DNA of 64,000 nt, taken from Trematomus loennbergii. Its lineage: Eukaryota > Chordata > Actinopteri > Perciformes > Nototheniidae. Where the stretch lies: NCBI GenBank assembly GCA_012861695.1, contig JAAOOA010000524.1:1-64000 (forward strand), written 5' to 3'. Below, piece after piece: positions 12,781 to 25,455 of the stretch. The notes under the pieces were generated by a model. The model was not told the origin of the DNA. It ran no database searches and worked only from the letters and a program-made list of their open reading frames with translations. Position 1 is the stretch's first letter; every line of letters begins with the position of its first letter. A program made the position numbers and the translations under genes.

Positions 12781-13008
12781 AAGTATTATTGTATCGAATC
12801 GTATTGGATCGTACTGTATGGAATTTTATCATATGTTGTCTTGTAATCTTACATTGTATCGTATCGTAACGTCTTGTATGGTGTTGTATCGTGTATTATC
12901 GTGCTGTATCACATCGTCTTGTATCGTATTGTGTCATCTTGAATCAGATCGAATCTTATTGTCTTGTATGGTATCGTATGGTATCGTATTGAATCCTATC
13001 ATATCATG
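12781..13008. repeat. Degenerate pentanucleotide array (TATCG-type)
   Basis: About 40 imperfect 5-bp units of the type GTATC / TTGTA / GTATG run through this segment, for example TTGTATCGTATCGTAACGTC. It follows a small A/T hairpin (ACTTTATTTGAAAATAAAGT) near 12765-12785, which may be the tail of a retroelement that seeded it (inference). Confidence 0.8.
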
Positions 13009-13468
13009 GGGCTCAGGCTATAGGCACCACATACATGTATCTACCCTATGTTACCACTATACAGCAGACTGGCTAACCTCCTAATAGGTGATGTTTTGGT
13101 GTGGACATCCCATTTAACATGGACGGTATAAAAGTTACGTTTTGAAGGCATCTCCTCCGAGAAGCATCTCCTTTGTATTCATCCTTTGACTTCTTCCACT
13201 TCTGCGTTGTCCCTTCCCTCACCCTCATGTTACACCTCACACTCTTTGTCATTCTTGCTAGTAATTAGCTCCCCTGACACTTTCCTCGCTGTCCAGCTGT
13301 GAGGGTGTGTGTGTGTATCCTTGTGCTTGTCACGTTGAATAGGAACACATACTCCATTTATCATATCAGAGGTATGAGTCCCTGCGGGATTGAGAGTTTA
13401 GTGTGACTGTGTCTCCTCGGGTGTGAGGTTTTTTTGTGTATGACTATGTGTGTTGCACAGTAATTCTG

Positions 13469-16371
<2,903 letters not shown>

Positions 16372-16452
16372 AAGAGGCTTCTTTCTGCTTTTGGGGCTTT
16401 CCATTTCCTGTAGTGTTTATATAGGTTTTGTGCATGTAAATAGTATCTCACT
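16372..16452 (+). mobile_element. MITE family D fragment (left end)
   Basis: Contains CTGCTTTTGGGGCTTTCC followed by TTCCTGTAGTGTTTATATAG and GTGCATGTAAAT, the left-end signature of family D (compare 37508-37590 and 62060-62140). Confidence 0.7.
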
Positions 16453-16683
16453 CTCTATTTGCCCCCATTGTCTGTCCTATCGTGTACAAATGTTGCTCTA
16501 TCCATGTGTGTTAATTAGAATGCAACGAGTCAGCATGACACCAACACACACACATATGCTGACTCACATGTAACCCTAACCCTTATGTTCTGAAGGCTTT
16601 AACATGTCTCCTCAATGTGACACTTGAGGCTGCTCTGTGTGTGTATGTGTATGATTTTACAGATGTAATCCATGTACATAATA

Positions 16684-16704
16684 ATGTGTGTGTGTGTGCG
16701 TTTG

Positions 16705-16748
<44 letters not shown>

Positions 16749-16757
16749 TGTGTGTGT
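16684..16757. repeat. Interrupted (TG)n microsatellite
   Basis: TG repeat broken by short CGTTTGCA and TT interruptions. Confidence 0.93.
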
Positions 16758-16867
16758 AAATCCATGATGATGAATGGTAGCTTATATGACTTTGATTAAC
16801 TGCCAGTGAGGTCAGATTGCGGCGGTCAGCCAAAAGGCCAGAAGCTGCTCGAGCTGTCAAGAAGCAT

Positions 16868-17032
<165 letters not shown>

Positions 17033-19989
17033 GAGATCTCATTTTTCTTCCTGATGATAAGCCTTAGTTGTCTATACTATAAGTGTGGGTAGGAAGTCAA
17101 ACCATGACATACATCACATGCCTCTTTGCATTAAGGAGACATTTTGCCTCTGAAAAATGACACAATAAACACACGTAAACACACACACTGCTCTTCAATA
17201 CACAGCTTAATACCTGTTCCTCTTTCATTTAGACTTGTCACATATTTCCCTTTTGCAAATTAAAGAAATAAACCAAAAAAGAATTGCATTTGCTTTTCTG
17301 TTAACTTGTTAAAGAAAGAAAAACAATTGACAGGAAGGTACACGGACTACCTTCCTCACTTATTTGTTTCCAATTCTCTTCCTGCATGTCATTTATGAAT
17401 GAATCTCTATGTCTCTCAGTTCACTGTGGGGACGACAAAAGCGTCAATAAAGAATGAAAGACAAAAAAATCAGCGAGAATGGAAACCATATGATTGGAAA
17501 TGTAAGGCAGACGGAGTAAAGAGAGCCAGGAGCATGACATGAGGGAGAAGAGATGACTAACCTCCATCTCTGCACTTATCTCGCCACGTAGTCCATTTCA
17601 TTCTTTCTTTTAACACTCCTCTGTCTTACTTCTGATGGCCTAGCCCCCCCCCCCCCCCTACATAATAAGAACGGACAGTGTTCCTCTTCACCCTCCATTT
17701 ACCAGCAGGACAGTTACTTATATTTCACATCTGAGCAATCCTCAATGGTTCATCATCTGTCCGTCTTATTATCAAGCCGCCAGAACATGAATTCATATTA
17801 TAAATGAATCGCAATAATGACTGATTGAGAAGAATGGACATGATCCAATCCTAAATGAAAAGGTTCCAGGGGTTTACTGCTCTTACTGCTGATATGACAG
17901 AGATACGGTGGCCGTCAGATGCAAATGCACTACAACGGCGTAACATATTTCATTAGTAGAAACGTGCTACTGTTCCAGAAACTGAAAAAAACCACAATGT
18001 GCCTTCTTCACCAACTTGACAACATTTCAAAAACATTCATATTGGTTTGGCATCTGTTTCATAATTGTATGTATTTTGTCAGTATATTTGAACTGACTAG
18101 GTTAAAGCAATATTGCATATCTATATAATTGTTTAAATATACTCCATATTTAGCTCTACTGTTGATATGTTTATATTTATTTGATTTATTTGTTTTATTT
18201 TATGATATTTTTACCTCGTACAAAGCCTTGAAAAACTGCTGCTGTAACACAAATAAGTTAAAATAAGGGATTAATAAACTAAATCTGCTGTCATTTAATC
18301 TCATCTTTATAGGCTGGAGGGTAACAGTTATATTTATATTGTGTATTCCATAGATACTTGATAAAAAACTATATATTTTTCTTTCTACTGTCAATATGTA
18401 TATTGACTGTTTATGTACAATTTGTATTTTATTATATTTTAAATGTATGTAAACATGCTACTGTGACAAAATGATGGGTGGGAAAAAATGTATTTATCTA
18501 ATTTAATCGCAGACTGGGCTTTAGATCTGTGGATGTTTGACAACACGTGTGTTTGCAGAAAATGCATGGATATGTATTCATAAAAGATTGAAATGCAGAC
18601 ACAGAAACATGCACGGGCACACACATTTACCGGTGTACAATAAACACATTCTTACTTGAACTTAAAGCTTAACTCAACTCGGTCCTTTAAACTGACAAAC
18701 TGTTCTTGCTTTTTAGTTTTTCTTCCTGAGCTTGTCCTTACAGCACATCCATTTAGGCCTATTGTCTTTCCCCTCATCGCTCCGTCTCCTCTCGTGTTTT
18801 ATCTGCTCACTCTATCTGCTTCTTTATGATCCCCTTCCTATCAAACTCTGTCACTTTCTTCCTCTCTCCGCCAGCTCGCCGTCCGTTCTCATTCCCCCGC
18901 TTCGTTCTTATCTGGCTCTTCACAGCTGTCTGCGGTGTCATTCACACTTAAGTGACGACTGTCTCCCCCCCTTCTCTCTTTCCCCTCTCTGTCCCCATCA
19001 GCCTAACACACCTCCCCTAGGGCCCACATTTTCTATCCCATAATTCTTTGCTGTGGCCCTCTGATGATTGCCAATTCTTCGCTGTAGGTCTGGATGCGGC
19101 ATCCACTTTTCTCCGGTCACCTTGTGTTGGTCATTTTTCTGTGAGCGACCCGTGAGAGCTTTCCCTTTATTCACTTGTTTGTGTCTTCATGAGTGTGTAC
19201 GGTGTGCACCATAAACCAGCTCTTCCACGCGCTACACTTCCACACACGTGTAGGAGATGTGTACGATGGGTTTATGGCTCCATAAATAAGAATGTGGCCC
19301 CTAGCTGTCCACAGTGCTACGTCACTGGTTGGATTTACATTGTGTGTTTGCCAGATTTGCTAGCTGCCTATAGCTTATAATGCCTGAATTGATCTGATGT
19401 GAACTGGAAACGCAGACTTTGCATTTTCTGTCATAAAAAATATTGAAAGAACTCTAATATGTAATTAAATCGTTTCATCACCTTTTTTTATCGCCAATTG
19501 AGGTTACTAGTACATTTTTTATGTAAGCGTCATGACATTTAACATCATGACTTCTCCACATATTCACTGTTGCAAGGCAAGGCTGTCATTTTTAGATGTG
19601 CATATAACAAGGTGGTGTTTATGCCGTCTTTTGTCAGAGCGTTGCTGTTTGGATTGATCTTGTGGCGTCTTGCTAGGTGAATATGAAACGTGTGTTTTAA
19701 TCAAGGATATGATTTGTGCCATCTATCAAATGACCTCATCCCTGACTTTTTCTTTGCTGTTGTGAAGGCGCGAGGACACCGGGGAGACAGCGGAGGCTAT
19801 TTCACTAAGCAGGACGTGATTCAGAACAAGCTATGCTCATGCATAAAACAAAAGCAACACACACAATTGCTTAATCGAATATGGAATTGGTTTTCACTGG
19901 AGTATGTGACTTTTATCTTGGCCCTTCTGCCTGCATAATAACAACCATCCATGGCAGGAAACACAAGGTATACAATGTATTTAAGAACA
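17033..19989. other. No recognised gene; C15 homopolymer
   Basis: Unique or unclassified sequence. A C15 run lies at 17644-17658. AT-rich low-complexity DNA runs from 18100 to 18480. The segment 17740-17850 is moderately complex and could be conserved non-coding DNA, but nothing here proves it. Confidence 0.5.
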
Positions 19990-20414
19990 TAATATGCTCT
20001 TGTTCAGGTTCATAGTTGTATTAAATATCTCTACTGTGACATGTCTCCATGCTTTAATGTTCAAAAAGGTCTATTTTTTTCATACTGCCTGTGCTGCAGC
20101 ACCTCTTTTCACCCTCTGTCTGAAACCAGAGCCCAGTCTGCTCTGATGTTTAAACCAGAGCCCAGTCTGCTCTGATTGGTTAGCTGGCCGGCTCTGTTGT
20201 GATTGGTCAACCGCTTAGAGACACAATGTGTTGGAGTGCTAGCCAATAGAAGTGCAAGAGTTACAAAGTGGTGTCACCATGTTCCAGAAACTCCCTCTGG
20301 AGGGAACACAGGTATTCTAGCCTTTGCAGACCATTTACTGAATTCAATTCATTAAAACCTATAACAGACAACAGGAAATGGAAAACACCAAAAGCATAAT
20401 AGGGCCTCTTTAAG
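19990..20414 (-). mobile_element. MITE family D, near full-length copy
   Basis: Runs in reverse from CTCTTGTTCAGGTTCATAG to AAAAGCATAATAGGGCCTCT followed by TTTAA. It contains the family core: the CACCCTCTGTCTGAAACCAG block and CCAAT-type boxes (GATTGGTTAGC, GATTGGTCAACC). It carries an internal tandem duplication of a ~25-bp block (AAACCAGAGCCCAGTCTGCT...) at 20123 and 20152, 29 bp apart, that other copies lack. Confidence 0.85.
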
Positions 20415-21513
20415 GATGTTTTTACGAGAGGACATGATGTGATTTAACAGCACCCAATGACTTTCTCTTTTCCTTTCTCTCTTGCGTAAATACCATATAT
20501 TGTAATCTTTATTACACCATGTGCCTATGATGATATACATGCTCATTACACAACCAATATGTATGAGTTGCTAATTACAGCCATAATTTAGAGATATGTT
20601 TTTCCCCATGATGCCATGAGCTAGAACGATTTAGCCTTCTATTTCCAGACACTCTGCAGTTAAGCAGATGTCACATAAAGTGTGTTGCCAAATGGATTTA
20701 GGAATCGAAGTGATACACTAAGCAGCCTAGTTTCTATCAAGGAAATGTACCTTGTTGTCTAATGGAAAAGCAACTTGGAAAAATAATTGCCAGTGATTGT
20801 TTTCTGACATTTGAGTGATATATGTGAAAAGGCGTATTCACTTCTCTGTGACGCAGGAGCCTCTCTGCGTCGGCACCAGTGAGCTGCCCAGCCAACAAAG
20901 AGTAGAAATGCCACATGGATACATCTGGATATACTAATGGCTTAAACGGCCATTACGTGAGCAAATGGCATGAGGAGATTCAATAAACAGGAGTGAGCCA
21001 TTTGGGTAAAACAAGCAAGGAACTGATGAGTAAACCATAGTTTCCCAAAATGTCATTTAGAGGAAAGCTTCAAGCCTCGCAAGCCAGTTAAAAGATGATT
21101 GTGACCTTCTTGTAAAATCTTTAATAAAGCTCACTACTAGAAATAATGCATCATGGGACATTCATTTACAAGATGTGGCTCTTTTATAATTATTTCCTGC
21201 CCAATTTCAGTATTAGTATCAGCATTTAGCATTCTTTATTATTATTATTCTTAAAAGATGTTGTCTTTTTTGCTTTTTTAACCTAGTAATTAATAAGCAA
21301 CATTCCCCTTCTGATGATTATGATTATGAGGATGAATAAGGCTGGATTGGAGTTGAAGACATGTTTTCAGAGGCAGTGTGTCTCTGGTGTGAGGCATACA
21401 AATGTAAAAGGTAGGATACATGAAACACACTGTAGACTATGGATACCTGTGTGTGGGTCTGTGCCATGCTTAAACACCAGTTGTCTAAATAGCCAATCTG
21501 TCCGTATACCCCC
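20415..21513. other. No recognised gene
   Basis: No exon or named repeat. The segment 20830-21000 is of mixed composition and could be conserved non-coding DNA (inference only). Confidence 0.5.
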
Positions 21514-21823
21514 CCGGGTGCAAATAGCATTGTTTACTATAGCCACCCGGGTGCAAATAGCATTGTTTACTATAGCCACCGGGTGCAAATAGCATTGTTT
21601 ACTATAGCCACCCGGGTGCAAATAGCATTGTTTACTATAGCCACCCGGGTGCAAATAGCATTGTTTACTATAGCCACCGGGTGCAAATAGCATTGTTTAC
21701 TATAGCCACCCGGGTGCAAATAGCTTTGTTACTATAGCCACCCGGGTGCAAATAGCATTGTTTACTATAGCCACCCGGGTGCAAATAGCATTGTTTACTA
21801 TAGCCACCCGGGTGCTAATAGCA
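21514..21823 (+). repeat. 33-bp minisatellite, ~9 units
   Basis: Unit begins CCCGGGTGCAAATAGCATTG and continues TTTACTATAGCCA. Successive GGG landmarks lie at 21516, 21549, 21581, 21614, 21647, 21679, 21712, 21744, 21777 and 21810, giving spacings 33,32,33,33,32,33,32,33,33. The repeated 33-32-33 pattern suggests a 98-bp higher-order unit. Eight of nine units contain TTGTTTAC, a canonical forkhead (FOXO-type) site. There is no spacer diversity, so it is not a CRISPR array. Confidence 0.96.
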
Positions 21824-21844
21824 TCTGCCTATATCTAAATGCCC

Positions 21845-21925
21845 CTAGTGTTTTTCATTTTTTTGAAGCACTTCGAATTGCCCTGTGTTGAAATGGGCCA
21901 TATAAATAAACTTGCCTTGCGACTG
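21845..21925 (+). mobile_element. LINE 3' tail (L2-like)
   Basis: GAAGCACTTCGAATTGCCCT followed by GTTGAAATGGGCCATATAAA and AAACTTGCCTTGC matches the 3' UTR end common to fish L2/CR1-group LINEs. It directly abuts the minisatellite at 21514-21823. No coding part remains. Confidence 0.7.
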
Positions 21926-22015
21926 GTTATGTAAAATGCTGTGTCATGTTCACATTAAAAACTGCTGTATAAATGCATTTCATTTGCTTGCATATCAATA
22001 ACAAGTTAGACCGGA

Positions 22016-23399
22016 CACCTGAGGCCTGTACTACGAAGCCGGATTTTCCTAACCTGGATATGTGTGAGTTAGCCGGTTGGCCCAATCCAAAACATACGCG
22101 CTCTCGCTAAACTGTCCTACGACGCTGGTTATCAAGTGGATCGCTCAAGCCAGCCGTGTTCTATCTAGTTAGGTGCGCGTTCACATGAAAGGGGTGGTAT
22201 TTGGAGCATTCGACCAATCTCAAACATGGACAAGCGTACTGACAGCGCAGCGTCATACTTCCTGAATGAAAGTGAACTTTAATATTAGTCAAATATGAAG
22301 AAGTTACATTTTAAACATCCATGACTTAAACACTTTATTCAGGATAAAAGCCACATAGCTGCACCTGCAAGGTGAATACAGCTGGTAAAAGAAAAAGGGT
22401 TTGAATGCGTACATTAACAGGTTTATGAAATCACTGCCCCGTCCAAGACACGAGTGGATCTGACTTTAATTAGGAGAATTTGACTCGAGTGTTTTGTCAA
22501 CTTAATGTGTTGCTTAAAATAATACTTCTGCATACAGTATGTGACACTGTGAGTGTTGCACGGCCAGATACGGCTCAAGAAGCTGACTCAAATAAGGAAA
22601 TATATGATACATTATGATGTGATATGATATGAATGATAATGGGACACATCGCGTCTGCACTCACAGTGCCGCGGACTGTACTAATGTTACTCTGATCCGG
22701 TTACTTATGTTGTGGCAGATATTTAAGTAAGCTTTCTTAACACTAATGTTATAATAGTCAGATTGCTCTCAAATCAAATCAAATCAGGTTTTATTTATAA
22801 AGCACATTTAAAAGCGATTTTTGGTCGAGCCAAAGTGCTGTACATGTAATAAAAAACAGATATAACTTAAAAAACAAAATAAGAATAAAACACACGGAAA
22901 AGTCAGGAGTCGTGCTCCGCTCTAATTAGAAAGCCAGAGAGAAGAGGTGAGTTTTTAGAGTGGATTTAAAAACCCCTACGGTCTGGGCCGACCTCACATG
23001 GAGGGGCAAAGTGTTCCAGAGCCTAGGGCCAGCTGCTGCGAAGGCTCTGAAGATGGAGGGGATATTCTATAAATGTTCACGTTCACACAGTCAGTTGATT
23101 TTGCCGGCCGTCTTTCCTGCAACGGCAGTTTTTCTGTATTTCCTCTATCCTGTAATATGACTTGATCGCTTTAAACTCCGCACACGGAGCTCTGATTGGT
23201 CAGCAGGCGGTGCTTTCACTGAGTTGATCTCTTAGCCTGCAACCTAACCTCCTCCCGAGGAGGTTGCCGCTCAGCATAAGTTACCATGGAGATCTAGCCC
23301 GCTAAAAGAGAACCAGCGTCGTAGGACCGGAAAGCCCGAGTTTTCCCTGAAGTCAGCCGGCTAAGCGAAAATCCGGCTTCGTAGTACAGACCTCAGGTG
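22016..23399. mobile_element. 1.4-kb TIR DNA transposon, non-autonomous
   Basis: The left end (GGCCTGTACTACGAAGCC at 22023-22040) is mirrored at the right end (GGCTTCGTAGTACAGACC), with matching flanks CACCTGA/TCAGGTG, giving a ~33-bp terminal inverted repeat. A second, subterminal inverted match, TCCTACGACGCTGGTT at 22115-22130 and its complement at 23311-23326, confirms the pairing. No transposase is visible. A LINE tail is nested at 22771-23055. The superfamily is not assigned because the target duplication is ambiguous. Confidence 0.85.
22771..23055 (-). mobile_element. LINE 3' end nested in TIR element
   Basis: On the minus strand the sequence encodes RAFAAAGPRLWNTLPLHVRS, then AQTVGVFKSTLKTHLFSLAF and a stop. 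This is the characteristic C-terminus of L2/Rex1-group ORF2 proteins. It continues into a 3' UTR (CAGCACTTTGGCTCGACC, GTGCTTTATAAATAAAACC) and a (TTTGA)n tail. It lies wholly inside the transposon at 22016-23399, so it inserted later. Confidence 0.85.
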
Positions 23400-23455
23400 A
23401 AAGTTTTTTAATTTCCCCTAACAGAAGAAACACTTTTTAGTTGTTCCCAACCCCT

Positions 23456-23456
<1 letters not shown>

Positions 23457-23527
<71 letters not shown>

Positions 23528-23553
23528 ACACACACACACACACACACAACACA

Positions 23554-23584
<31 letters not shown>

Positions 23585-23585
23585 C
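23457..23585. repeat. (CA)n microsatellite
   Basis: About 129 bp of CA repeat with three small interruptions, 58 bp beyond the right end of the TIR element. Confidence 0.97.
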
Positions 23586-23856
23586 TCTGAATGCATATGC
23601 AGTAATGTGGACAGCACCTCCTGACCACAATTGCTCTCCAAATTGAATCGCGGTGCGGCCAGGCATGATTCATTTTCGTCCGCCATTCAATTGGTTTACG
23701 CAAAAACCCCGGCTCACCAATCAGAGGACTTCCTCCACTTCCTTTGGAATGCTAATGTGGGGAGTCGAAGCTGCGGAGAACAAAGGTGAGAGAAGCACGT
23801 CTGCTCAGGTAATCCGGTCGGTGTCAAACAGGCTCAGCTTTTATATTCTGAAGGGG

Positions 23857-24102
23857 GACAGACAGTCAGACAGACAGACGGATGGACGGACGACGGACGG
23901 ACGGACGGACGGACAGACAGACAGACAGACAGAGCGAGAGAGAGAGAGAGACAGACACACAGACAGACACACAGACAGACACACAGACAGACGGACGGAC
24001 GGACAGACAGACAGAGAGAGAGAGACAGACACACATACAGACAGACACACAGACAGACAGACACACACAGACAGACAGACATACAGACAGACATACAGAC
24101 AT

Positions 24103-24141
<39 letters not shown>

Positions 24142-24291
24142 TACAGACAGACATACATACATACATACATACATACAGACAGACAGACGGGGAGACAGAC
24201 AGACAGACAGACAGACAGAGAGACAGTCAGTCAGACGACAGACAGACAGACAGACAGACAGTCAGAGAGACAGACAGACAGACAGACAGAC
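23857..24291. repeat. Compound (GACA)n / (GACG)n / (CATA)n array
   Basis: A 435-bp tetranucleotide array, mainly GACA, with patches of GACG near 23877-23911, (GA)n near 23934 and 24012, CACAGACA, and CATA near 24150-24174. All six frames stay open (DRQT, TDRQ, CLSV and similar), so the long frames here are artefacts. Confidence 0.97.
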
Positions 24292-24904
24292 CGACTGATG
24301 GGGAGATAGTTAGGCTTATCGTTTGCAGACTGATAGACAATCACACAGAGGCACAGACTGATCGAGAGAAAGAAAATGAGTGGAATATTAAAATCACCAC
24401 AAAGAGAGGGACAGAGTGTAATATGTGTGTAAAAGTGGGGAGATACTGAAGGTGAGAATAGATTACACAGACTGCACAAACCAAAATAATGCAATAGAAA
24501 AGGCAGTGTGTGTAGCAGTGAATGAACTTAATTACATCCATTGCCCGGCTCCGAAAGATCCAATTCATGTTTCCAACATCAGCGACATTAATTAGCAATC
24601 TCACAGCTATTGTGCCCTTCCCCAGTGTCATTCAGCCTTCATTACAGCCACTTTGACTCGAAAATGAAACAGCCTTCAGCCCAATCGTGGCCATTATAGC
24701 ACAGCGGCTCGCAGCTTTTAAAAAAAAACGTACAGTTAAGTTCCTTTTTGGGTTTCGCTCGCTCTGTTTGAGTCGGTGATCTTTTATTTGGAATGTGTTT
24801 CGGTGAATTTGGGAATGTGCATAATCAAGCTTGATGTGTGAATAGCAAAGTGTTAATGATTTACTCTTGCTTTAAGGAGTAACAAATGACATGTTATGAG
24901 ATTA
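24292..24904. other. No gene; candidate conserved non-coding element
   Basis: The segment 24525-24720 is non-repetitive and of balanced composition. It contains ATTAATTAG and TTAATTAC homeodomain-type cores. This is only a candidate for conservation. Confidence 0.35.
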
Positions 24905-25112
24905 CATACTCACTCCCACAACCCATCAGAGACTGCACTGACCTCACCACCTTCAGAAAACGTACAAAAACTCACCTTCAATCTGGCTTTTAATGTGTGA
25001 TTGTTTTGTATTGTTTGATTTTAATTTGACTTTAACTATATTTATCTGTTGTTCTTTCTTTTCACTATCTTGTAAAGCGACTTTGAGCACCCGTAAAAGC
25101 GCTTATTATTAT
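24905..25112 (+). mobile_element. LINE 3' end with (ATT)n tail
   Basis: A short frame reads RDCTDLTTFRKRTKTHL, the degenerate C-terminus of a LINE ORF2 (compare RRLKTHLF at about 3220). It is followed by a 3' UTR ending TGTAAAGCGACTTTGAGCAC and an (ATT)n tail near 25105. Severely truncated. Confidence 0.72.
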
Positions 25113-25270
25113 TATAATCAGGATACAAAAAAAGGTAACTGTAATCCCATAAAGTTACATAAAAAAAGCAAACAGATAACTATTACATTTAAAAAAAATT
25201 ATATTAATAGCAGGATTATAAGGTTACCATACATTTTATAATATAGATCGATAAATTACAGGTAGACGTA

Positions 25271-25447
25271 CAGGGCCGTCCCTGGCCAACATGAGGCCCC
25301 ACGCAAAGATATATGATGAGGCCCTCTGTTTCGCGAGCGTCGTGCATTTTCGGCTCAATGGAGGCATCCTCCGCAAGATGAGGCCCCCTCCGCAGGGTGA
25401 GGCCCCACGCAGTCTGCATGATCGGCCTGTAGGGAGGGACGGCCCTG
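25271..25447. mobile_element. hAT-type MITE, 177 bp, with 8-bp target duplication
   Basis: Termini CAGGGCCGTCCCT and AGGGACGGCCCTG form an inverted repeat. The flanking octamer TAGACGTA is present at 25263-25270 and again at 25448-25455, a perfect 8-bp duplication diagnostic of hAT insertion. The interior has AGGCCCCACGC twice in direct orientation and no coding capacity. Confidence 0.92.
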
Positions 25448-25455
25448 TAGACGTA

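Noticed and set aside
21514..21823. Regular repeats resembling a CRISPR array
   Set aside because: Units are head-to-tail with no unique spacers, in a vertebrate genome; it is a minisatellite.
23653..24309. 218-codon frame rich in DRQTDRQT
   Set aside because: It is the GACA tetranucleotide array read as protein; parallel frames on both strands are also open.
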